From the NCBI GenBank assembly GCA_023429995.1, contig JAEZCE010000045.1, forward strand, positions 1 through 64,000: 64,000 bases of DNA, in the 5' to 3' direction. Each line of letters opens with the position of its first letter. Position 1 is the stretch's first letter. The position numbers and the translations under genes are program-made. Positions 14,480 to 21,956 of this stretch are shown piece after piece. The stretch is from Bacillota bacterium (GTDB lineage: Bacteria; Bacillota; UBA4882; UBA8346). Under the pieces are notes generated by a model, which saw only the letters and a list, made by a program, of their open reading frames with translations, made no database searches and was not told where the DNA came from.

Positions 14480-15880
14480 AAGGGCCTTATCACCCGCAGA
14501 GACCCTCTATGTCAAGAAGTAATTAAAAATTAAGCAATTTGTTTTTGATGTTTCTTTTGAGCAGCTAAAAAAGTATCTTTGTTATAGCGCTCGTGATTCT
14601 GCCACATGGCGAAAATAATTCTAACCCAAATATTTGCTAAGGCACGGACAGCTTCATGGTGCTTTTTACCTTCGGAACGCTTTCGTCGGTAATAATCATT
14701 GGCCCAAGGATCGGAGAATGTAGACTGCCATGCGTACAATTGCATAACATAACGGAAGTCTTTTACACAAGACCAGCGAAAATGGGGCCAACTTATCTTA
14801 CCGGATTGATATGGTGTCGGTGAAGTCCCAGCCAATGCCTGGACTTCTTTTGCAGAGCTGAAACATTCCCGGTTGTCACCCCATTCCGCCAGCAATCTGG
14901 GAGCCAGCCGTTTACCCGCCCGGTTTAAACTGGCGAAGATTTGACTGTCGGAATGGGACTTAAAAACCCGTTCAATTTCTTGGTCGTAGTCCTTAATTAG
15001 TTTATTGAGGAGTTCAATTTGTCCAATCAATCCGGTGGCAAGGCGGGACTTGGTCCGAATAATTGCTGGTCGAGTTTGTAATTGGGGTTTATGGAGTTCG
15101 ATATAAACCCGGCTAGCCAGTTTATTCGATTGTGCTATATGGTTATCCCTAAAAAAAGCCTCTAACTGTGATACATCAGGTATTAATGCGTCTTGGAGTG
15201 TCGGGAACGCTTTGAGAAATACCAATAGGGTTTCACTGCTTAAGTCTTGAAATATCATAAGTATTCCTGGGAAGTATTCTTTAAGGCAATCCCGTAATTG
15301 CTGAATTAAGGCGGTATGCATCTGAATTAATCTATTTTGGTCCCGAGTCAATTGCTTTAATTCCGTGATGGTTTCACTATTGGGTTCCAGTTTTTTTAAG
15401 TCTTGATAATCACTACGAAGTATCTTAGCCAAAATCTTAGCATCGATCCGGTCCGTTTTTGCGCCGGAAGTCTTGCGGCGACTTTCAACTTCTCGCGGAT
15501 TTATGGGATACACATTAAAGCCTTCGGCTAATAATGTGTTGACTAAAAGGCCCCGGCTAGTCTCAATTGCGCATCCTATTTTACTTAAGTCTCCCTGGGC
15601 CAGTTCCCGGAGTTTGTCACACAGTAATTTAAGACCTTCGTAGTTGTTTTTAACTTGAAATGATGCCTTGACGTTGCCGTTGGTATCGATGACGCAGATT
15701 TCATGGTTGTCTTCTGCCCAATCAATTCCAACAAATAGTACCATAATTTTTCGCCTCCTAAACTGATGAGTGCTGAATAACCGTGCTTTCGGCAGCCTTA
15801 TACTAGTGCTCGAAGCACAAACCCTCTATCAGTTATTTTGCACAGTTATCATTTGGGAAGCTCAGTCTCTGCGGAGATAT
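14480..15880 (-). mobile_element. IS110/IS1111-family insertion sequence
   Basis: Contains one DEDD transposase gene with non-coding flanks and no classical terminal inverted repeats. Subterminal inverted repeats CCGCAGAGAC (14494-14503) and GTCTCTGCGG (15865-15874) lie near both ends, as in the IS1111 subgroup. ATAGAGGGT also occurs on the minus strand at both sides (about 14503-14511 and 15822-15830). The 130 nt upstream of the transposase and the hairpin region at 14440-14500 are places where a guide (bridge) RNA could be encoded. The exact ends are not certain. Confidence 0.7.
14530..15744 (-). CDS. IS110-family transposase (DEDD recombinase)
   Basis: A 404-residue protein; RBS GGAGGCG ahead of the ATG. 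The N-terminal RuvC-like DEDD domain has VGIDWAEDNHEICVID (first Asp at residue 8), AIETSRGLL (Glu at about 60) and KTDRIDAKILAK (the final Asp pair near 97-100). A helical linker follows, then the C-terminal Tnp_20 domain with the serine-containing ALAGTSPTPYQSGK. Family enzymes use a structured RNA from the element's own non-coding end to choose target and donor sites. Full length and intact, so possibly active. Confidence 0.92.
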   Translation of the reverse strand: MVLFVGIDWAEDNHEICVIDTNGNVKASFQVKNNYEGLKLLCDKLRELAQGDLSKIGCAIETSRGLLVNTLLAEGFNVYPINPREVESRRKTSGAKTDRIDAKILAKILRSDYQDLKKLEPNSETITELKQLTRDQNRLIQMHTALIQQLRDCLKEYFPGILMIFQDLSSETLLVFLKAFPTLQDALIPDVSQLEAFFRDNHIAQSNKLASRVYIELHKPQLQTRPAIIRTKSRLATGLIGQIELLNKLIKDYDQEIERVFKSHSDSQIFASLNRAGKRLAPRLLAEWGDNRECFSSAKEVQALAGTSPTPYQSGKISWPHFRWSCVKDFRYVMQLYAWQSTFSDPWANDYYRRKRSEGKKHHEAVRALANIWVRIIFAMWQNHERYNKDTFLAAQKKHQKQIA

Positions 15881-16364
15881 CAAAAATCAAAGGCGCATGG
15901 TCTTTCCCAAATGTTTCAGCTCTTTATTTATTCGACTCTTAAGGAGGTTTTACTGCCGGATGGAGAAAGTTATCCACTTATTCACAGTTTTCACATCTCC
16001 CCCCAGGCCCCCCTCTGCTACTACTATTTAGGATCTTATAAATTAAGTTTACTGTATAAGGCGTCGTCACCTTGGTGACGCAGGCGCAGAGGAAAGGGTT
16101 ACGGTTTTTGGGTATGCTTTTTGCCTTAACACATTTCACGTTCATGGGTTGATTGACAATCGCCAATCAATGACTTGCAAAGCTAATCTCGAACTCCGCG
16201 CCTTTGCGCCTCTGCGCGAGATATTATTTTGATTTTGAATCAGCAGATAGTGATAGCTCGGTGCGTCCAAATCATCTGCTGAACTAACTTTATCACAAAT
16301 AGGGATACCATATTGTAGTGAAAAAAATTCAAATCCACGATTCACCAAAAAAGGAGGAATTTGA
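15881..16364. other. Gene-free region with hairpins
   Basis: No convincing gene. TCCCCCCCAGGCCCCCC (about 15998-16014) is a C-rich tract. GCGTC-gt-CACC and GGTGACGC (about 16062-16082) form a hairpin. GCGCCTTTGCGCCTCTGCGCG (16199-16219) has an approximate inverse GCAGGCGCAGAGG at 16081-16093, giving a weak large stem. TTATCCACTTATTCACA at 15971-15987 resembles a DnaA-box pair, but nothing else suggests an origin. Confidence 0.4.
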
Positions 16365-16865
16365 ATGGTACAAATCTTTAACCAACAAAATCTTTTGTTT
16401 GAACCTGAACAAGCGCCTGTTCCGGAATACGCTTCGCATACGAGTCAAAATTTGGCGCAACGGGTGAACTCAAAACATTTACAGTTTGATGTACGCTCTC
16501 TTGATCCGGATAAATATTCTTGCCCATATCATTTTCATAGAAATTCCGAAGAAATATTTGTAATCTTATCCGGAAAAGCAACCCTGCGAACCGCTGATGG
16601 ATTCATGGAATTATCAGCGGGTGACATCGTTTTTTTTGAGACCGGACCTCAAGGCGCGCATCAACTCTATAATCATACCCAGCAAGCCTGTCAGTACCTT
16701 GATATCCGAACCGAAACGGGTTTGGATGTTTGTGAATATCCGGATTCAGGTAAAATTAACATCCGGCCTTACCGAGAAATATACAAAATGGAAGATAAAG
16801 TGGATTATTATGAAGGAGAAGATAAAGTACGCGAAACATGGAAGGATTTGCATGAAAAGAAATAG
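16365..16865 (+). CDS. Cupin-domain protein
   Basis: A 166-residue protein; RBS AAAGGAGG. Single cupin barrel at residues 42-125: motif 1 CPYHFHRNSEEIFVILSG gives metal ligands His56, His58 and Glu63; motif 2 has GDIVFFETGPQGAHQLYN with His near 105. The C-terminal tail IYKMEDKVDYYEGEDKVRET is charged. Such proteins bind sugars or carboxylates with a metal, for example isomerases or regulators of polysaccharide metabolism; the substrate is not evident. It lies alone next to a GNAT pseudogene. Confidence 0.8.
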   Translation: MVQIFNQQNLLFEPEQAPVPEYASHTSQNLAQRVNSKHLQFDVRSLDPDKYSCPYHFHRNSEEIFVILSGKATLRTADGFMELSAGDIVFFETGPQGAHQLYNHTQQACQYLDIRTETGLDVCEYPDSGKINIRPYREIYKMEDKVDYYEGEDKVRETWKDLHEKK

Positions 16866-16920
16866 GCCATCTTGCTGGGTAATGGAGTGTTGGATTGGTT
16901 GAACGCAAAGGGGATTACGA

Positions 16921-17257
16921 ATGGAAGATCTACAAATACGGATTGGTTCGGATGAGGATCTGGACATTTTTTTATCTGTAGGATGAAAGAAGAAAAGGGT
17001 ATGGAAAAACCGCATGGAAAAGGATATTAGAGATTTTAAAAACTGAAACCGTTGCTATTGAGGTAATGGCGTGGAATGAAAGAGGTATTGGGTTTTGGCG
17101 ATCATTAGGGTTTAAAGACCGGAGTATTTATATGCGGTTTGATAAAAAACAGCAGCAGAGGGAGAAAGACGGAGATGGGAACCAAGCTCATTTAAAATTG
17201 GAAAATCAAACTAGCCCTTTCCTTCCGCCGAGGCTAAAGTCCCAGGCTAAGCTTTAA
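16921..17257 (+). pseudogene. GNAT acetyltransferase, internally deleted
   Basis: MEDLQIRIGSDEDLDIFLS is a GNAT start; it stops at 16984. In another frame DERRKGYGKTAWKRILEILK has the acetyl-CoA loop R-R-K-G-Y-G, and NERGIGFWRSLGFKDRSIYM gives the end. Strands 2-4 are missing. The second frame then runs into repeat PR1 copy 2, whose sequence supplies the unrelated last 20-30 codons. Confidence 0.7.
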
Positions 17258-17400
17258 AAACATTCTAAACCCCGGCTAAGCCGGGCTGGGTTTGGCTACG
17301 GAGCATTACCGAGGCCCGGAGGGCCTTTGGGAAGCTTTTATGTACCTAGCCCAGTCCGTTCACGGCTGGGCGGAGATGGGAATCGACGCTGACGACCGGA
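17222..17400 (-). repeat. Structured palindromic repeat PR1, copy 2 (inverted)
   Basis: On the minus strand it matches 25-195, sharing CCGTGAACG, GGGCTAGGTA, AAAGGCCxTCCxGGCCTCGGT, AAACCCAGCCCGGCTT and GTTTAGAATG. The inner hairpin is AGGCC-ctccg-GGCCT here and AGGCC-ttcca-GGCCT in copy 1, so loop positions vary while the stem is kept. Marks the right border of the accessory island. Confidence 0.7.
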
Positions 17401-17514
17401 CGGGCCCTCCGCAAACGTTAACAATTATTTAAATTTGCTTGGTAACAGATGCGAATATCAAATATCATTAGACAGGTATTGGCTTTTTGTGATATAGTAA
17501 TATCGGAAAAATAA

Positions 17515-17605
17515 AGAAATGGCAACAAACGGTAAAACGCCTATAAGGCTGATGGCTCCTAAAGTTCGGCATAGCCTGCTTGCGGGAGTTTTATTATATC
17601 ATGCC
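17515..17605 (+). promoter_or_regulatory. Unclassified structured leader before the Fe-S scaffold gene
   Basis: GGCAACAAACGGTAAAACGC, then GCC-tataa-GGC, TGATGGCTCC and a 3' GGGAG followed by TTTTATTA. GCC/GGC forms a tight hairpin, CTCC can pair with GGAG, and CCTGC-tt-GCGGG forms another hairpin. GGCTGATGGCTCCTA resembles the 3' part of the fluoride riboswitch, but its 5' half, including the pseudoknot partner, is missing. A leader RNA or attenuator is plausible; class unknown. Confidence 0.35.
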
Positions 17606-17634
17606 TATATCAAATGAAAGAAAGGGGTTACAGA

Positions 17635-18327
17635 ATGATCTACTCTGAAGAAGTGGAAAAGATGTGTTGCGTTGCAAAAGGGCCTAATCACGGACCTGCT
17701 CCGATTCCTGAGGAAGGGAAATGGGTTCAGGCAAAGGAGATTAAAGACATTTCCGGTTTGACCCACGGCGTAGGCTGGTGTGCGCCTCAGCAAGGCGCTT
17801 GTAAATTGACGTTAAATGTTAAAGATGGAGTTATTCAAGAAGCGTTGGTTGAAACCATCGGCTGTTCGGGGATGACCCATTCCGCCGGCATGGCTGCGGA
17901 AATTTTGGCCGGTAAAACCATATTGGAGGCTTTAAATACCGATTTGGTCTGCGATGCCATTAATACCGCCATGCGCGAACTGTTCCTGCAAATTGCCTAT
18001 GGCCGTACCCAGACGGCTTTTTCCGAAGGCGGCTTGCCAATCGGCGCCGGTCTTGAAGATTTAGGAAAAGGCTTGCGCAGCCAGGTTGGAACCATGTACA
18101 GCACCGTGGCCAAAGGGCCCCGCTATTTGGAAATGGCGGAAGGTTATGTAACACGGGTTGCCCTTGATGACAACAATGAGATCATCGGCTATGAATTTGT
18201 CCACCTCGGGAAAATGATGGATATGATCAAAAAAGGCACTGACGCCAATGAGGCTTTGAAGAAAGCGACCGGAAAATACGGCCGTTTTGATGAAGCCAAA
18301 AAGCATATTGATCCTAGGCACGAATAA
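17635..18327 (+). CDS. Iron-sulfur cluster scaffold-like protein (NifU-like fold)
   Basis: A 230-residue protein; ATG 17635 follows AAAGGGG. Conserved Cys include the pair in EKMCCVAKGPNHG, GWCAPQQGACKL, and the NifU/IscU-like IGCSGMTHSAGMAAEILAGK. The IscU-type nucleotide-free fold with Cys ligands suggests it carries or assembles an Fe-S cluster. This family is nearly always encoded beside a GGGtGRT protein, as here with a 19-nt gap, so the two probably act together. The pathway is not established. Common in anaerobic Firmicutes and Spirochaetes. Confidence 0.82.
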   Translation: MIYSEEVEKMCCVAKGPNHGPAPIPEEGKWVQAKEIKDISGLTHGVGWCAPQQGACKLTLNVKDGVIQEALVETIGCSGMTHSAGMAAEILAGKTILEALNTDLVCDAINTAMRELFLQIAYGRTQTAFSEGGLPIGAGLEDLGKGLRSQVGTMYSTVAKGPRYLEMAEGYVTRVALDDNNEIIGYEFVHLGKMMDMIKKGTDANEALKKATGKYGRFDEAKKHIDPRHE

Positions 18328-18346
18328 ACATAAGGAGGGAATATCA

Positions 18347-19348
18347 ATGTCATTATTTGAAAGTTATGAGCGGAGAATTGCTCAAATCAATACGGCCCTT
18401 TCAAAATACGGAATCTCCTCCATCGAAGAGGCCAAACAAATATGTGAACAAAAGGGAATCGACCCCTATACCATTTCCAAGAATATTCAACCGATTTGTT
18501 TTGAAAACGCCTGTTGGGCCTATGTAGTCGGCGCCGCCATCGCCATTAAAAAAGGCTGTAAAAAGGCAGCCGATGCCGCCGAAGCCATTGGAGAAGGCTT
18601 ACAGGCATTCTGTATTCCCGGAACTGTAGCGGATGACCGTAAAGTGGGAATCGGCCACGGCAATTTAGCGGCCATGCTGCTTAGGGAAGAAACCAAATGC
18701 TTTGCATTCTTGGCCGGACACGAATCCTTCGCCGCCGCCGAAGGCGCCATCGGAATCGCCAAGTCCGCCAATAAAGTCCGTAAAGAACCGTTGAAGGTGA
18801 TTTTAAACGGCCTCGGCAAAGACGCCGCGCAGATTATCTCCAGAGTCAACGGTTTTACCTATGTCCAAACCAAATTTGACTATTATACCGGCAAACTAAA
18901 CATTGTCCGGGAAATCGCATATTCCAGCGGAGAACGGGCCAAGGTTAAATGCTATGGAGCCGATGATGTCCGGGAAGGCGTAGCCATTATGCATCATGAA
19001 GGCGTTGATGTCTCCATTACCGGTAACTCCACCAATCCTACCCGGTTCCAACACCCGGTCGCAGGCACCTATAAAAAGGAATGTATGGAACAGGGCAAGA
19101 AATATTTCTCGGTGGCTTCCGGTGGCGGTACCGGAAGAACCTTGCATCCCGATAACATGGCTGCCGGTCCGGCTTCTTACGGTATGACCGATACCATGGG
19201 CCGGATGCATTCCGATGCCCAATTTGCCGGTTCTTCTTCAGTGCCGGCTCACGTGGAAATGATGGGCTTCCTGGGGATGGGCAACAATCCGATGGTTGGC
19301 GCCAGTGTGGCTGTGGCCGTCGCGGTTGAAGAAGCAATGTCGAAATAA
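18347..19348 (+). CDS. GGGtGRT protein
   Basis: A 333-residue protein; ATG 18347 after AAGGAGGG. Named for its signature, seen here as SVASGGGTGRTLHPDNMA (about 255-272). Other conserved stretches are FENACWAYVVGAAIAIKKGC, with a possible cluster-ligand Cys, and the Gly/Met-rich end EMMGFLGMGNNPMVGASVAV. Cytosolic and full length. Biochemical function is unknown; genetic linkage to the Fe-S scaffold gene upstream suggests an enzyme or carrier that depends on that cluster. Followed by a terminator, so the two genes form an operon. Confidence 0.88.
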   Translation: MSLFESYERRIAQINTALSKYGISSIEEAKQICEQKGIDPYTISKNIQPICFENACWAYVVGAAIAIKKGCKKAADAAEAIGEGLQAFCIPGTVADDRKVGIGHGNLAAMLLREETKCFAFLAGHESFAAAEGAIGIAKSANKVRKEPLKVILNGLGKDAAQIISRVNGFTYVQTKFDYYTGKLNIVREIAYSSGERAKVKCYGADDVREGVAIMHHEGVDVSITGNSTNPTRFQHPVAGTYKKECMEQGKKYFSVASGGGTGRTLHPDNMAAGPASYGMTDTMGRMHSDAQFAGSSSVPAHVEMMGFLGMGNNPMVGASVAVAVAVEEAMSK

Positions 19349-19370
19349 CGTATCACCCATCAAGTTTCTC

Positions 19371-19407
19371 AAAAACGGTGGACACCCTGGTCTGCCGTTT
19401 TTTATTT
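19371..19407 (+). terminator. Intrinsic terminator of the GGGtGRT operon
   Basis: AAAACGG (19372-19378) pairs with CCGTTTT (19395-19401), with an inner CAxACCAGG-type extension, then TTTTATTT. Confidence 0.8.
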
Positions 19408-19488
19408 AAGAATGAAATGTTTGCCGGGAATCAGGAAACGGTTGGGCTTTAAATATCCAATTCAAAATTAGTGAAGCCGCGGCTTGAT

Positions 19489-19517
19489 TTGATAGGGTCC
19501 GCAAAAATGCGTATAAT
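19489..19517 (+). promoter_or_regulatory. Sigma-A promoter directly before the methyltransferase gene
   Basis: TTGATA (19489-19494), a 17-nt spacer, TATAAT (19512-19517). Transcription would begin at about 19524, which is the A of the first ATG, so the message may be leaderless. Confidence 0.7.
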
Positions 19518-19523
19518 ATTAAA

Positions 19524-20312
19524 ATGACGGGTGTGACGGCTATGGAAATTCAGCCCCGATTGAACACGGGTGAAAACATTGATCGCTTGGGATACCATGG
19601 TTTACGGATTATTCAAAATCCCTCCAAGTTTAAATTTACCATGGATGCCTTTTTATTGTCGGCTTTTATCGATCCCAGACCGCAACACAAGATTATTGAT
19701 CTGGGGAGCGGGGGAGGGGTATTGTCCTTGCTGATTGCCGGGCAAAAAGAAGTGACTTCGGTATTGGGGATTGAAATTCAAGCGGATCTTGTTGAGATGG
19801 CCCGCCGTAGTCTGGAAATAAATCAGCTGGAAAAGACGGTGAAATTTGAAGTGGCGGATATTCGAAAGCTGCCTGGGGAAATCGCAGATAATTCCTTTGA
19901 TTACGTCATCACCAATCCCCCCTTTTTTGAAAAAGACCGGGGTATGACCTCTGAGAATCTTAGTTTGGCACGGGCCAAGTTCGAGATTGACTGTACATTG
20001 GAGGATGTTGTTGCGGCTGCGGCAAAATGTGTCAAGGGTAACGGCAAAGTGGCCATAATTTATCCCGCGGAGCGGTTAAACGATTTGATGGCTGTCTTTA
20101 ACAAACGCCATCTGATGCCGAAACGGATTTGCTTTATTCATCCCAAACCCGGGGAAAAAAGTAATCTGGTTTTGATGGAGGCAAGGCCGGGAGCAAAAAA
20201 AGGGGTGGAGGTTCTTTCTCCGGTTACGATCTATCGGTCTGAAGGGGAGTATACGGACACGATGGAAAAAATATTTCACGGTTTAAGCTTGCGGGAAATT
20301 TTAGCGCAATAA
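19524..20312 (+). CDS. tRNA1(Val) (adenine37-N6)-methyltransferase-like protein
   Basis: A 262-residue class I methyltransferase of the TrmN6 (YfiC) type. After RLGYHGLRIIQNPSKFKFTM it has motif I IIDLGSGGGVLSLLIAGQ (about 55-72), an acidic strand-2 end (GIEIQADLVEMA) and the N6-adenine signature NPPFF within VITNPPFFEKDRG. Expected to methylate N6 of an adenine in tRNA. Start choice is open: ATG 19524 coincides with the predicted transcription start, and the in-frame ATG 19542 lacks a clear RBS. Confidence 0.82.
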   Translation: MTGVTAMEIQPRLNTGENIDRLGYHGLRIIQNPSKFKFTMDAFLLSAFIDPRPQHKIIDLGSGGGVLSLLIAGQKEVTSVLGIEIQADLVEMARRSLEINQLEKTVKFEVADIRKLPGEIADNSFDYVITNPPFFEKDRGMTSENLSLARAKFEIDCTLEDVVAAAAKCVKGNGKVAIIYPAERLNDLMAVFNKRHLMPKRICFIHPKPGEKSNLVLMEARPGAKKGVEVLSPVTIYRSEGEYTDTMEKIFHGLSLREILAQ

Positions 20313-20646
20313 AGGTTCTCTTTTTTTTAAAAAAATCAGGACTTTGGACTTATATAAAATTTGATGTTTTGTCCGATAACTAAATAAGGCAGGGAAGCTG
20401 AAATTTCCGCCAGGGAAGGCGGGTTAAATAGCTTCTGGTGGCCCATTATCCGATGGATGGAATAAACTTTGAATGAGCTGAATCGAAGGCTGAAATTTTA
20501 AAATGGTAGAAACGTTTCTCATGGCCTTGGTATGGAATGGATTTGTGAACCGCGTTCTGCTTAGCTCCAAATGATTACTGATACATTGAATGCCGTTCGA
20601 AAAGGCTTAGGAAAGTGTTCCTAAATCAGATTGGAGGAATCATTGA
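20313..20646. other. Intergenic region with a long hairpin
   Basis: GAAGCT (20394-20399) and CCGCC (20407-20411) pair with GGCGG (20418-20422) and AGCTTC (20430-20435), separated by a symmetric internal loop. Further downstream are GAAACGTTTC (about 20508-20517) and the hairpin TAGGA/TCCTA (about 20608-20623) just before the next RBS. It could be a small RNA or a leader; no coding pattern is seen. Confidence 0.4.
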
Positions 20647-20799
20647 ATGGCATCCGAAAAAAGTTATTCAATTGATGATCAGGAATTGAATAAGATTTTA
20701 CTTTGTATATTCTGCCGGAATAACTTAAGTTGTCGTTTGTGGCAAGACGGACGAAAAAATTGTCAGGCTTTTTCAATGGCCAAAACCACTTTTGATTAA
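20647..20799 (+). CDS. 50-residue Cys-rich protein
   Basis: ATG 20647 with an excellent RBS (TTGGAGGAATC, 8-nt spacing) encodes MASEKSYSIDDQELNKILLC and then IFCRNNLSCRLWQDGRKNCQ. Four Cys at 20, 23, 29 and 39 (C-x2-C-x5-C-x9-C) could bind zinc or an Fe-S cluster. No signal peptide. The gene stands alone between the methyltransferase and the CheY-like gene. The RBS and the Cys spacing argue for a real gene; family unknown. Confidence 0.55.
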   Translation: MASEKSYSIDDQELNKILLCIFCRNNLSCRLWQDGRKNCQAFSMAKTTFD

Positions 20800-21011
20800 T
20801 CAAAAAATCCTTAGCTTGTAAACTGCGGAAGTATCTGGATTTTCTGCTATTTTTCCCTATATTAAATTAAACAATTTTTTCTGGAACAAATCGCTTTTTT
20901 GTTGTAATATTAATTAAGGTTATGATTTATGGCTAGACTTGAGTCGTTTGTTTTGGCGATTTCGGTTTTTGTTAATCATTAAAAGGATCCCTAATCTCAA
21001 GGAGAGTAATA

Positions 21012-21380
21012 ATGGGAAATGGAATATTGCTGGTTGACGATGCGATGATTATTCGCATGATTTTGCGCAAAATTTTGACCGAAGCCGGTTTTGAGATTGC
21101 CGGAGAGGCTTCCAATGGCGCCGAAGCAATTCGGAAATACCAGGAATTGCGGCCTGATTTGGTGACGATGGATATTACCATGCCGGAGATGGGCGGGATT
21201 AAGGCGCTTAAAGCCATCCGGGAAATTGACCCCGAAGCCAAAGTCATTATTTGTTCCGCCATGGGCCAAAAGTCCCTGATTATTGAGGCTATGGAGGCCG
21301 GCGCGGTTAATTTTCTCGCCAAACCCTTTGATGAGGAAAAGGTCGTTGAGACTGTCCGCAAGACTTTGCAATCCCAGTGA
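21012..21380 (+). CDS. CheY-like single-domain response regulator
   Basis: A 122-residue receiver domain; RBS AAGGAGAG. Acidic pocket Asp9-Asp10 in LLVDDAMIIRMIL, phospho-acceptor Asp in PDLVTMDITMPEMGG (about residue 54), conserved Ser/Thr position IICSAMGQ and Lys in NFLAKPFDEEKV (about 105). No output domain, so it would act by binding a partner such as a flagellar switch or a kinase. No kinase or chemotaxis gene is nearby. The stop codon lies inside the terminator stem. Confidence 0.9.
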   Translation: MGNGILLVDDAMIIRMILRKILTEAGFEIAGEASNGAEAIRKYQELRPDLVTMDITMPEMGGIKALKAIREIDPEAKVIICSAMGQKSLIIEAMEAGAVNFLAKPFDEEKVVETVRKTLQSQ

Positions 21381-21398
21381 AGATTGCAAAGTCTTTTT
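21361..21398. terminator. Bidirectional terminator overlapping the cheY-like stop
   Basis: A perfect 13-bp stem, AGACTTTGCAATC (21361-21373) with GATTGCAAAGTCT (21382-21394), followed by TTTTATTT. Between two convergent genes. Confidence 0.88.
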
Positions 21399-21849
21399 AT
21401 TTATCCAATAATAATTTAGCTCCGGCAACCATTAAGACAATGCCACCCAGCTTACAAAGATTAAACGGCAGCTTTTCCATGCCGAACCACCCAAAATGAT
21501 CAATGGCATAGGCTGCTAATAATTGAGCCGCAATAATCGCGGTGGTAGCTACTCCAACCCCCAGTTTGGGAATGCTGAAGGTAACACCGAAAATAATGCC
21601 TACTCCTATCGGACCTCCAAGCCAGGCAAACCAGGGCGCTTCTCCGGCCTTTGAAAAACTGCCGTTTCCTAAAGTGAGCAATAAGGCGCCGGCTGTTACC
21701 ACTCCCACTAAATGGACGGCAAAAGTACTCTCCAGTAAACCAATGACTTTTCCGAGCACACTATTGAAAGTCCCTTGAATTGCCATAAGGGCCCCCGATA
21801 AAGCTGCCAGAATTAAAAATAAGATCCGGTTGCTCATCTTTAGCGTCAA
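21397..21849 (-). CDS. DMT-superfamily protein, DUF606/YdcZ type
   Basis: A 150-residue inner-membrane protein with five hydrophobic segments, starting MSNRILFLILAALSGALMAI; contains GTFNSVLGKVIGLLESTFAV and IIAAQLLAAYAIDHFGWFG, the Q-L-L-x-A-x-x-I-D-H-F signature of the DUF606 family. Such proteins are putative small-molecule exporters, often as pairs of two 150-residue halves; here only one is present. TTG 21849 has AAAGGAAA at good spacing; ATG 21837 is the alternative start. Confidence 0.8.
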   Translation of the reverse strand: MTLKMSNRILFLILAALSGALMAIQGTFNSVLGKVIGLLESTFAVHLVGVVTAGALLLTLGNGSFSKAGEAPWFAWLGGPIGVGIIFGVTFSIPKLGVGVATTAIIAAQLLAAYAIDHFGWFGMEKLPFNLCKLGGIVLMVAGAKLLLDK

Positions 21850-21956
21850 AATTTCCTTTCATTTTCTTCGATCTTACGTTTTTTATTCTGACCCCGGAGA
21901 GAGTTTCATATTCGGGTTGTGCCCAAGCATAAAATTTACAATGCGGGAGTAGGGGG

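Noticed and set aside
15965..15990. Replication origin (DnaA-box-like TTATCCACTTATTCACA)
   Set aside because: Only one or two approximate boxes and no dnaA, AT-rich unwinding element or plasmid replication gene nearby.
17515..17605. Fluoride or c-di-GMP riboswitch
   Set aside because: Only the 3' half resembles the fluoride class; the 5' stem and pseudoknot partner are missing, and the GAAA tetraloop helix of c-di-GMP-I is absent. Left as unclassified.
18061..19337. Several open frames opposite the scaffold and GGGtGRT genes
   Set aside because: They are antisense shadows of two well-conserved genes with good ribosome binding sites.
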